Positions 35,448 through 43,660 of a stretch of 64,000 bases of DNA are shown piece by piece. The DNA comes from Flavobacterium sp. ov086 (GTDB taxonomy: Bacteria; Bacteroidota; Bacteroidia; Flavobacteriales; Flavobacteriaceae). The first letter of the stretch is position 1, and every line of letters starts with the position of its first letter. Below the pieces are notes generated by a model. That model was not told the origin of the DNA. It did no database searches and saw only the letters and a list, made by a program, of their open reading frames with translations. The stretch spans positions 78,327 through 142,326 of the forward strand of contig NZ_FZNL01000018.1 in assembly GCF_900187965.1 (NCBI RefSeq), read 5' to 3'. The translations under genes and the position numbers were made by a program.

Positions 35448-36380
35448 ATGACACACGCCTTAAACATCGTTTGGAACCCTTCAGAAGGAATCGATTTAGG
35501 ATTTTTTATGATTCGTTATTACAGCTTAATGTTTGTAATTGCTTTTGGTTTAGGATGGTTCCTAATGAAAAAAATCTTTGAACGCGAAAACGAATCATTA
35601 GAAAAATTAGACTCTTTATTTGTTTGGACCGTTCTGGCAACTTTAATAGGTGCACGTTTAGGACATGTTTTCTTTTACGATTGGGAATATTTCAGAAATC
35701 ATTTATTAGAAATCTTTTTACCATTTAGATTCGAGCCAAAATTTGAGTTTACAGGTTTTCAAGGTTTAGCAAGTCATGGTGCTGCAATCGCAATCATTGT
35801 TGCAATGTACTATTATAGTAAAAAGATCTTAAAACGTCCTTTATTATGGATTTTAGACCGTGTGGTTATTCCAGTAGCAAGCGGTGCCATTTTTGTACGT
35901 TTAGGAAACTTTTTCAATTCTGAAATCATCGGACACGAAACTACATCGCCATTTGGGATTCGTTTTTTACACGATCAATTCAGTAAAGCCGAAGCTGTAG
36001 AAAAAACACAAATTGCCAATCCTAAAGATGCTTATACTGCAATTGCAACAGATCCTAAATTTGCTAATCTATTAGCAGAGGTTCCGGCAAAACATCCAAC
36101 ACAGTTATATGAAGGATTTTGCTATATTTTTGTCTTTGCGATTTTATATTTCCTATACTGGAAAACAAATGCAAGACTTAAATCAGGATATCTTTTCGGA
36201 TTGTTTTTAGTTCTTTTATTCGCAGTACGTTTTGTTGTAGAATTTGTAAAAGAGAGCCAAGGCGGAATCGAAGAAGAATTAGGTCTTTTCTCAACTGGAC
36301 AATGGTTAAGTATTCCGTTTATTATTATTGGTCTTTTCTTTATCATTAGAGCACAAAGAAATCCTTTAGCAGCGTCTTAA
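35448..36380 (+). CDS. lgt: prolipoprotein diacylglyceryl transferase
   Basis: Transfers diacylglycerol from phosphatidylglycerol to the lipobox cysteine of prolipoproteins in the inner membrane. About seven hydrophobic segments. FQGLASHGAAIAI (about 104-116), VRLGNFFNSEIIGHETT (the Lgt signature, near 160) and HPTQLYE (about 215) are visible, as are the C-terminal RFVVEFVKESQ. 310 residues. Needed for the lipoproteins in this window. Terminator at 36399. Confidence 0.96.
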   Translation: MTHALNIVWNPSEGIDLGFFMIRYYSLMFVIAFGLGWFLMKKIFERENESLEKLDSLFVWTVLATLIGARLGHVFFYDWEYFRNHLLEIFLPFRFEPKFEFTGFQGLASHGAAIAIIVAMYYYSKKILKRPLLWILDRVVIPVASGAIFVRLGNFFNSEIIGHETTSPFGIRFLHDQFSKAEAVEKTQIANPKDAYTAIATDPKFANLLAEVPAKHPTQLYEGFCYIFVFAILYFLYWKTNARLKSGYLFGLFLVLLFAVRFVVEFVKESQGGIEEELGLFSTGQWLSIPFIIIGLFFIIRAQRNPLAAS

Positions 36381-36398
36381 AATAACATTTCGAGATAC

Positions 36399-36439
36399 AA
36401 AACGCCCAATTATCGTTGAGATATTGGGCGTTTTTTTTT
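36399..36439. terminator. terminator between lgt and the converging PagL-like gene
   Basis: AAAACGCCCAAT (36399-36410) pairs with ATTGGGCGTTTT (36423-36434), then TTTTT on the plus strand. The minus strand has only a short T-tract, so it mainly ends lgt. Confidence 0.8.
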
Positions 36440-37052
36440 ATAAGCAATACGAAACACCTATTTCAATATTTTTGGTATTATAACCCTCATTTTCGCTATT
36501 TATTCCCGCATTTGAAACATGCCGAACACTTGGACGTATATCAAACCTAAACTGATTCACATTTGCCGAAACTCCAAGTGCTAAAACATCTGCAAAAGCA
36601 AACCCATTAGACATTCGCTCCGTTTCTTTATCTGTAATCATTGGTCCAATACTTCCTAAAACATATATTGAAAACACTTCACCAATTGGCCTTCTTATTA
36701 AAAATCCAAGATTTAAAACATACTCATGAATATCCTTCAATTGTGTATATTCTTCTCTTTTATGAATATAGTCAGGTGTTTCAGGCTTTACAAAGTACAG
36801 ATTAAGCAATTGATGTGTACCAAAGTTAACTTCAGGCTGAACCAGAATTTCATATTGAAAATGTTTCGTTTCTTTTACTTTATAATACAGTTGAACTTTA
36901 TAAAAATGATTTGTAAAAGTATAGTTCCCATTATTAAACTCACTCCCAAAACCATAATCAAATCCTATTGCAATTTTACTGTTTTTATCCTGCGCAAAAA
37001 TTGCATTTGCACCTAAAAGAAATAACAAAAAATATAGTAGTTTTTTAATCAT
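36438..37052 (-). CDS. PagL-like outer-membrane acyloxyacyl hydrolase
   Basis: Start at 37052 (MIKKLLYFLLFLLGANAIFA, a signal peptide) gives 204 residues. An upstream in-frame ATG at 37130 would place the secDF terminator inside the gene, so it is rejected. The mature protein looks like a small beta-barrel. VRHVSNAGINSENEGYN near 175-191 has the His-x-Ser-Asn motif of lipid A 3-O-deacylase PagL. The position of the catalytic Glu of Pseudomonas PagL is Asn here, which also happens in other members of the family. It may trim acyl chains of lipid A; activity is unproven. Confidence 0.72.
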   Translation of the reverse strand: MIKKLLYFLLFLLGANAIFAQDKNSKIAIGFDYGFGSEFNNGNYTFTNHFYKVQLYYKVKETKHFQYEILVQPEVNFGTHQLLNLYFVKPETPDYIHKREEYTQLKDIHEYVLNLGFLIRRPIGEVFSIYVLGSIGPMITDKETERMSNGFAFADVLALGVSANVNQFRFDIRPSVRHVSNAGINSENEGYNTKNIEIGVSYCL

Positions 37053-37082
37053 AAATAAACTTTTACACTTTAAATATAGCAC

Positions 37083-37115
37083 AAAAAAAAGACCCAACTT
37101 TTGTTGGGTCTTTTT
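37083..37115 (-). terminator. terminator after secDF
   Basis: On the minus strand, AAAAAGACCCAAC/GTTGGGTCTTTTT forms a 13-bp stem with a 4-nt loop, then more T. Confidence 0.85.
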
Positions 37116-37134
37116 AATATATTTAAGCAATTAA

Positions 37135-40107
37135 TTATGCTTTATTGTGTTTGTCTTCAATTGTGTGTTTCTCATCTTTAGAGATCGTGTCAACCAATAC
37201 TGGTGTAGCGATAAATAATGAAGAATAAGTTCCTACAACAATACCTACTAACATCGCAAAGATAAATCCTCTGATAGATTCTCCTCCAAAAACAAACATT
37301 GTCAATAATACAATGATCATCATTAATGACGTATTCAACGTTCTTGATAAAGTAGTATTAATAGAAGCGTTTACGATATCTTCGAAACTACCTTTACGGT
37401 TTCCGATGATAAACTCTCTAACCCTATCAAATACAATTACAGTATCATTCATAGAATAACCAATTACGGTAAGGATTGCAGCGATAAAGTGCTGATCCAT
37501 TTCCATATGGAAAGGCATGAATTTATAACATAAAGAGTAGATACCTAATACAAAGATAACGTCGTGCGCTACTGCTGCGATCGCTCCTAATGAATATTGC
37601 CATTTACGGAAAGAAACCATTAAGTATAAGAAGATTGCCGCCATTGCACCAAGAACTGCCCAGTATGAGTTAGTTTTGATATCCTCAGAGATAGAAGCTC
37701 CAACTTTAGAAGATTGTAAAACTCCGATCTTTTTACCATCAAATGTGTTAGTGAATTTCTCATAAGTAACATTAGGGAAATATTTCGCCAATGCATCATA
37801 TAATTTTTTGTTCACTTCTTCATCAACAGCAACACCGTCTTCTTTAATCTTGTACTTAGTTGTGATTTTTAATTGATCATCATCACCTAAAATTTTAGCT
37901 TCAACCGGAGTTCCAAAAGCAGCAGATAATTCATCTGATACTACAGTAGGATCGATTGGTTTTTCAAATTTAACCTGGAATGTTCTTCCTCCAACAAAAT
38001 CAACACCTTCATCTAATCCGTTAACGAAGAAGATAGAAACTAAACTTACTACAACTACAATAGAAGAGAAGATATAAGTGAATTTTTTGATTTTAATAAA
38101 GTCAAAGTGGAAATTAGTAAACCAGTTTTTAGTAATGTTTGTAGAGAAAGTTAAATCTCCTTTTCCAGCAATATTTCTATCGATGAAAATTCTAGCAATA
38201 AAGATTGATGTAAACATTGAAGTTACAATACCAATAAGCAAAGTTAAAGCGAAACCTTTAATTGGTCCTGTTCCAAAAATAAACAAGATAGCTCCAGTTA
38301 AAACGTGCGTAACGTTTGCATCAATAATAGAACGCATTGCTCCATGCCATCCGTAAGAAGCTACAACAGCTTCAGATAAAGATTTACCTTCACGCAATTC
38401 TTCTTTTGCTCTTTCAAATATAATAATGTTCGCATCTACCGCCGTACCTAATGTTAATACGATACCTGCAATACCCGGCAATGTCAATACAAAACCAAAA
38501 CTTGCCATGATTCCGAACAAGAAAAGTAAGTTCAATAATAACGCTAAGTTAGCATACCAACCAGCTTTACCATAATAGAATACCATCCATAAACAAACTA
38601 ATAAAAATCCAATTACAGATGACATTGTTCCAGCATCAATAGCAGCCTGACCTAAAGATGGTCCTACAACTGTTGATTGAATAATATCTGCAGAAGCCGG
38701 TAATTTACCTGCATTCAAAATGTTAGCTAAATCTTTAGTTTCAGCAACGTCAAAAGAACCTGTAATTTCAGATCTTCCACCAGCAATTGGTCCACTAGTT
38801 ACTCCAGGTGCAGAGTAAACTACGTTATCCAAAACAATAGCAATATAACTTTTTTGAGAAAAAGCTCTTCCTGTTAATTCTTCCCAGATTTTAGCACCTT
38901 GGCTGTTCATTTGCATAGAAACAGCTGGTTTTCCTAATTGGTCAAAAGTATCTTTTGCATCAGTTACAACACCACCAGCCATAGCAGGAGTATTATCTCT
39001 GTTTCCTTTTAAAGCATATAATTCAACTGCTTCAATATCTTTTTGTTTAGCATCTTTAATAGTAGTTGGTTTACTCCAAACAAATTTTGCATTGTGTTGG
39101 TCAGCACCTAATAAGATTCTAATATCTTGTCTTTTTAAATATCCATTGATAACAGCAGTATCTTTTGGAGCGAAGTAACCTAAAACTGGTCCACCACCTT
39201 GACCAATCATTTTGTCAAATAATGGATTGTTTCCTTTTTTAGTATCAATAGAATCTTTAGCATCAGTCAATAAAGCATTCAATGAATCTTTAGCAACAGT
39301 TTTAGTTTCTGTTTTTTTGATTTCAGTCTTTTTAAGTGCTTCGTTAGCAGCTACTAAAAAGTTTCCAACTTCTTCAATTTTATAAGTTTCCCAAAACTCT
39401 AATTGAGCTTTTCCTCCTAATAATTTTTTAATTCTATCAACATCTTTAGCACCTGGAAGCTCAACTAAGATTCTTCCTGTTTCTCCTAATTTTTGGATGT
39501 TTGGTTGCGTAACTCCAAATTTGTCAATACGCTCTCTTAATACTTTATAAGCACTTTCAACAGACTCATCAACCTTTCTTTTTATTACTTTTTGAACTTG
39601 TGAATCTGACATTTGAAAATCAATTCCACCTTCTCCTTGTAAACCTCTGTTTGCAAAAATATCCGGCGAAGCTAATTTTGTAGTTCCGTTTGAATTCGCT
39701 TCAAAAGCTTCAAAAAACTTATTTAAATAGGTTTTGTTTCCTTCTAAATTTGCACTTGCATCAGCTAATGATTTATTAAATACCGGATTTTTAGAATTGT
39801 TTGCTAATCCTTTTAAAACGTCTTTAATAGAAATTTGTAGAATCACGTTGATTCCTCCTTCTAAGTCAAGACCTTTGTTTAGTTGTTTGTTTTTTACTTC
39901 ATTATAAGTAAAATCCGTGAAACCAAGATTGTAAACTTTTACTTTACCAATAGAATCTAAATATTTTAGCTCTTTATCAGGATTGTCCCCTGCAAAAGCT
40001 TTAGCTTCACTTTTGACGCTGTTTGCCACAAAAGTGAACGAAAGTTGGTAAATACTTACCAATGCAAATAGAATTGCGAAAAATTTAATAAGTCCTTTAT
40101 TCTGCAT
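37135..40107 (-). CDS. secDF: fused protein translocase subunit SecDF
   Basis: 990 residues joining SecD and SecF, as usual in Bacteroidota. GLDLEGGINV at 79-88 is the SecD hallmark; the first periplasmic domain carries an insert of about 120 residues rich in Lys/Asp/Thr (about 250-380). The SecD transmembrane region has AAIDAGTMSSVIGFLLVCLW and GTAVDANIIIFERAKEELR; SecF follows near 690 with VDFVGGRTFQVKF and ends with SLFIATPVLVD. It uses the proton gradient to complete export through SecYEG. Possible only in the membrane with six plus six segments. Confidence 0.96.
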   Translation of the reverse strand: MQNKGLIKFFAILFALVSIYQLSFTFVANSVKSEAKAFAGDNPDKELKYLDSIGKVKVYNLGFTDFTYNEVKNKQLNKGLDLEGGINVILQISIKDVLKGLANNSKNPVFNKSLADASANLEGNKTYLNKFFEAFEANSNGTTKLASPDIFANRGLQGEGGIDFQMSDSQVQKVIKRKVDESVESAYKVLRERIDKFGVTQPNIQKLGETGRILVELPGAKDVDRIKKLLGGKAQLEFWETYKIEEVGNFLVAANEALKKTEIKKTETKTVAKDSLNALLTDAKDSIDTKKGNNPLFDKMIGQGGGPVLGYFAPKDTAVINGYLKRQDIRILLGADQHNAKFVWSKPTTIKDAKQKDIEAVELYALKGNRDNTPAMAGGVVTDAKDTFDQLGKPAVSMQMNSQGAKIWEELTGRAFSQKSYIAIVLDNVVYSAPGVTSGPIAGGRSEITGSFDVAETKDLANILNAGKLPASADIIQSTVVGPSLGQAAIDAGTMSSVIGFLLVCLWMVFYYGKAGWYANLALLLNLLFLFGIMASFGFVLTLPGIAGIVLTLGTAVDANIIIFERAKEELREGKSLSEAVVASYGWHGAMRSIIDANVTHVLTGAILFIFGTGPIKGFALTLLIGIVTSMFTSIFIARIFIDRNIAGKGDLTFSTNITKNWFTNFHFDFIKIKKFTYIFSSIVVVVSLVSIFFVNGLDEGVDFVGGRTFQVKFEKPIDPTVVSDELSAAFGTPVEAKILGDDDQLKITTKYKIKEDGVAVDEEVNKKLYDALAKYFPNVTYEKFTNTFDGKKIGVLQSSKVGASISEDIKTNSYWAVLGAMAAIFLYLMVSFRKWQYSLGAIAAVAHDVIFVLGIYSLCYKFMPFHMEMDQHFIAAILTVIGYSMNDTVIVFDRVREFIIGNRKGSFEDIVNASINTTLSRTLNTSLMMIIVLLTMFVFGGESIRGFIFAMLVGIVVGTYSSLFIATPVLVDTISKDEKHTIEDKHNKA

Positions 40108-40285
40108 TATTACTAAAAATTAATTATGTTTTATTGTTTGTTTTTTGTTTTAAAGTCCCATAAAATAAGCCCTGACATGAGTTTTTAAAACTAAAAAATC
40201 GAGATCACGAATTACAACATTTTTTTTAAACCGAGCAAATATATAATTAACGAAAACATTAACCAATTTATTTATTAATTAATCT

Positions 40286-40314
40286 TAAAAAAAAGACTGC
40301 AAAAGTGCAGTCTT
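40286..40314 (-). terminator. terminator after mdh
   Basis: On the minus strand AAGACTGCA/TGCAGTCTT forms a 9-bp stem with a 4-nt loop, followed by eight T. The rest of the gap to 40107 is AT-rich with no gene seen. Confidence 0.85.
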
Positions 40315-40335
40315 CTCCTTTTTTTTCGAAAATCG

Positions 40336-41271
40336 TTATACTAAAATCGATTTTAAAGCATCATTCATTCCACGAACTGCATCTGCACTTTTAGCAAATA
40401 AAGCCTTCTCCTGCTCGTTTAATTTGATGTCTAAAATTTCTTCAACTCCGTTTTTACCTATTATACAAGGCACTCCTATACATATATCGTTTTGACCGTA
40501 TTCTCCTTCTACAAAAACAGAGCATGCAATCATTTTCTTTTGATCATTTAAGATACTGTCCACTAAATAAGCCACAGAAGCTCCTGGCGCATACCAAGCC
40601 GATGTCCCCAAAAGACCTGTAAGCGTCGCTCCTCCTACCATTGTATCTGCAGCAACTTTTTGCAAAGCTTCTTCTGAAAGAAATTCTGTTACCGGAATTC
40701 CATTATAAGACGCTAAACGTGTCAACGGAATCATAGTTGTATCACCATGTCCACCAATAACCATTGCAGAGATATCATTTGCAGGTTTATCAAGAGCCAA
40801 AGAAAGATACGTTCTAAAACGAGAACTATCTAACGCTCCACCCATACCAATAATTCTGTTTTTTGGTAATCCTGTAGCTTTTAAAGCTAGATATGTCATA
40901 GTATCCATTGGGTTAGAAACTACAACTATTATTGTATTTGGAGAATGTTTCAGTACGTTTTCGGCAACTGTTTTTACAATTCCTGCATTTATACCTATTA
41001 ATTCTTCGCGAGTCATTCCTGGTTTTCTTGGAATTCCTGATGTAATAACTACTACATCACTTCCGGCAGTTTTAGAATAATCGTTGGTTACACCAGATAC
41101 TTTGGTATTAAAACCTGTATTTGTTGCACATTGCATAATATCCAACGCTTTCCCTTCGGCAAAACCTTCTTTAATATCCAACAACACTACTTCGCTTGCA
41201 ATTCCTCTATAAGAAATAACATCTGCACATGTAGCTCCAACATTTCCTGCTCCTACAATGGTAACTTTCAT
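40336..41271 (-). CDS. mdh: malate dehydrogenase
   Basis: Oxidises malate to oxaloacetate with NAD in the citric acid cycle. 311 residues. GAGNVGATCAD (7-17) is the nucleotide-binding loop, TSGIPRKPGMTR near 78-89 carries the substrate-binding arginines, SNPMDTMTYLA near 119 and the catalytic His in MVIGGHGDTTMIPL near 175. Sequence pattern suits the lactate-dehydrogenase-like MDH branch (type 3) common in Bacteroidota. Terminator at 40286. Confidence 0.95.
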   Translation of the reverse strand: MKVTIVGAGNVGATCADVISYRGIASEVVLLDIKEGFAEGKALDIMQCATNTGFNTKVSGVTNDYSKTAGSDVVVITSGIPRKPGMTREELIGINAGIVKTVAENVLKHSPNTIIVVVSNPMDTMTYLALKATGLPKNRIIGMGGALDSSRFRTYLSLALDKPANDISAMVIGGHGDTTMIPLTRLASYNGIPVTEFLSEEALQKVAADTMVGGATLTGLLGTSAWYAPGASVAYLVDSILNDQKKMIACSVFVEGEYGQNDICIGVPCIIGKNGVEEILDIKLNEQEKALFAKSADAVRGMNDALKSILV

Positions 41272-41282
41272 ATTTTATACTT

Positions 41283-41375
41283 TATCGGTTATTAATTAAT
41301 TCGTTTATTTTATAAATCGACAATTCGTTTAATTGTTTAGTAAATTTAAACAATTAAACGAATTGTAGTGTTAAA
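41283..41375. repeat. AATTCGTTTAATTGTT inverted repeat between gyrB and mdh
   Basis: ACAATTCGTTTAATTGTTTA (41319-41338) is followed by GTAAATTTAAACAATTAAACGAATTG, so an 18-nt arm inverts across a few bases and forms a stable hairpin. The words match the ATTAAAC family at 22391, 33128 and 33598. It may double as a gyrB 3' end structure. Confidence 0.6.
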
Positions 41376-41380
41376 ATTTA

Positions 41381-43321
41381 TTATGCATCGATGTTTGCGT
41401 AAACAGCATTTTTCTCAATAAATTCTCTACGTGGCGGTACCTCATCTCCCATTAACATTGAGAAAACTCTATCAGCTTCAGCTAAACTATCAATAGTTAC
41501 CTGACGTAGAGTTCTGAAGCTTGGATCCATTGTGGTTTCCCATAATTGCTCCGCATTCATCTCTCCAAGACCTTTATAACGTTGGATAGCTGCACTGCCT
41601 CCCATTCTCTCATTCGCCTGATCACGCTGAACGTCATTCCATGCGTATTCTTTTTTGTTTCCTTTTTTAACTAAATATAAAGGTGGAGCTGCAATGTAAA
41701 CGTGACCTTCTTCGATCAATTCTTTCATGAAACGGAAGAAGAACGTTAATATTAAGGTAGAAATGTGACTACCATCGACATCGGCATCACACATGATGAT
41801 TACCTTATGATATCTAAGTTTTTCAAGATTTAAGGCTTTACTGTCTTCTGCTGTACCAACGGTAACTCCAAGAGCGGTAAAGATATTACGAATCTCTTCG
41901 TTTTCGAATACCTTATGGTGCATCGCTTTCTCCACATTCAAAATCTTACCACGTAATGGTAAAATTGCCTGAAAGTTACGATCACGACCTTGTTTTGCTG
42001 TTCCACCAGCCGAATCTCCCTCGACAAGGTAAACCTCACATCTCGCAGGATCCTGCTCAGAACAATCTGAAAGTTTTCCTGGCAATCCACCGCCACCCAT
42101 AACAGTTTTACGCTGTACCATTTCACGTGCTTTTTTAGCAGCGTGACGTGCCTGAGCAGCCAAAATCACTTTTTGGATAATGATACGGGCATCATTTGGA
42201 TTTTCTTCCAAATAATTCTCTAACATTTCTCCAACAGCCTGAGAAACCGGAGAAACTACTTCTCTGTTTCCTAATTTTGTTTTGGTTTGTCCTTCGAATT
42301 GTGGCTCTTGTACTTTTACCGAAATAATAGCAGTTAATCCTTCACGGAAGTCATCTCCCGCAATTTCGAATTTCAATTTATCCAACATTCCGGATGCATC
42401 TGCGTATTTTTTAAGGGTTCTTGTCAAACCACTTCTAAAACCTTGTAAATGCGTTCCTCCTTCGTGTGTATTAATATTATTTACGTATGAGAAAATATTC
42501 TCTGTATAACTTGTATTATAAATTAAGGCAACCTCAACTGGAATCTCCCCTTTTTCGTGATCCATGCTGATAACATGAGAAATAATTGGCTCACGGTTAC
42601 CATCTAAATAACGAATGTATTCTTTAAGACCTTCGTCAGAATGAAATACTTCAACTTTAAATTCACCTTTGTCATCTACTTCTCTTTTATCAGTAAATGT
42701 AATTGTGATTCCTTTGTTTAAGAAAGAAAGTTCACGCATACGAGCTGATAATGTATCATAAGAGAACTCTGTAGTTTGAGTAAAGATCGTATCATCAGGA
42801 TAGAAAGTCTGACGCGTACCTCTTTTATCAGTTTCTCCTATTTGTTTAACTGGATATATTGCTTTACCTCTTTCGTATTCTTGTTCGTAGATTTTACCTT
42901 CTCTAAAAACGGTAGATTTCATATGAACTGAAAGTGCATTTACAACCGAAACCCCAACACCGTGTAAACCTCCCGAAACTTTATAAGAATCTTTGTCAAA
43001 TTTACCTCCGGCACCAATTTTAGTCATTACTACCTCAAGTGCAGAAACACCTTCTTTTTTATGTAAATCAACTGGAATACCACGACCGTTATCTTCAACT
43101 GTTACTGAACCATCTTCGTTAATTGCAACACCAATGGTATCACAATGTCCTCCCATCGCCTCATCAATAGAGTTATCAACAACCTCATAAACCAAATGAT
43201 GTAGACCTCGAACCCCCACATCTCCAATATACATCGATGGACGCATTCTTACGTGCTCCATTCCTTCTAATGCCTGAATACTATCTGCTGAATAATTGTT
43301 CTTCTTGATTTCTTCGCTCAT
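41381..43321 (-). CDS. gyrB: DNA gyrase subunit B
   Basis: ATPase subunit of gyrase, which supercoils DNA with GyrA. 646 residues, the usual Bacteroidota length. GHKL ATPase motifs: EVVDNSIDEAMGGH, DNGRGIPVD, GGLHGVGVSVVNALS. The TOPRIM domain has LVEGDSAGGTAKQGRDR and CDADVDGSHIS. It ends in the C-terminal RFIGLGEMN-like RYKGLGEMNAEQLWETTM and PRREFIEKNA. A TATATTTG -7-like sequence lies on the minus strand at 43360-43367. Confidence 0.97.
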   Translation of the reverse strand: MSEEIKKNNYSADSIQALEGMEHVRMRPSMYIGDVGVRGLHHLVYEVVDNSIDEAMGGHCDTIGVAINEDGSVTVEDNGRGIPVDLHKKEGVSALEVVMTKIGAGGKFDKDSYKVSGGLHGVGVSVVNALSVHMKSTVFREGKIYEQEYERGKAIYPVKQIGETDKRGTRQTFYPDDTIFTQTTEFSYDTLSARMRELSFLNKGITITFTDKREVDDKGEFKVEVFHSDEGLKEYIRYLDGNREPIISHVISMDHEKGEIPVEVALIYNTSYTENIFSYVNNINTHEGGTHLQGFRSGLTRTLKKYADASGMLDKLKFEIAGDDFREGLTAIISVKVQEPQFEGQTKTKLGNREVVSPVSQAVGEMLENYLEENPNDARIIIQKVILAAQARHAAKKAREMVQRKTVMGGGGLPGKLSDCSEQDPARCEVYLVEGDSAGGTAKQGRDRNFQAILPLRGKILNVEKAMHHKVFENEEIRNIFTALGVTVGTAEDSKALNLEKLRYHKVIIMCDADVDGSHISTLILTFFFRFMKELIEEGHVYIAAPPLYLVKKGNKKEYAWNDVQRDQANERMGGSAAIQRYKGLGEMNAEQLWETTMDPSFRTLRQVTIDSLAEADRVFSMLMGDEVPPRREFIEKNAVYANIDA

Positions 43322-43660
43322 ATAATTTATTCTAAAAAATGTAATTATTGTCTAACACGCAAATATATAAAAACGCAAATTATATATCCGTTAAAATACA
43401 ACTTAAAGCAGTTAAGTTATCAACACAATTAGCTAAAAAACCAAAAAATAAATTCTAAATCGGAAATAAATCGCATTTTTTTAAAATTCCAAAATTTTAA
43501 ATTGAAATTCCACAAAACAAATTCCAAATTCCAAACCTTTAAATCGAAATTTCAAAAACGAAAAATGACACAAAAGCAAAATCCGAAATAACAATTTAAT
43601 GTCATTTCGGATTTATAATCTACCCCAATTTGGAATTTCAAAAAATTGGAATTTTATTGT
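43322..43660. other. 339-nt intergenic region upstream of gyrB
   Basis: No gene is seen. It holds the possible gyrB -7 element (43360-43367), a run of AAATTCCAAA/TTTGGAATTT words at about 43489-43555 and 43630-43655 related to 46597-46635, and the hairpin at 43579-43614. Confidence 0.6.
43579..43614 (-). terminator. terminator-like hairpin after the M16 peptidase
   Basis: On the minus strand AAATCCGAAAT/ATTTCGGATTT forms an 11-bp stem with a 14-nt loop; the following T-tract is weak (TTTTGC). Its stem resembles that of the terminator at 46521-46560. Confidence 0.65.

Noticed and set aside
37053..37130. Longer start for the PagL-like gene (ATG at 37130)
   Set aside because: It would include the secDF terminator hairpin (37083-37115) and precede the signal peptide.
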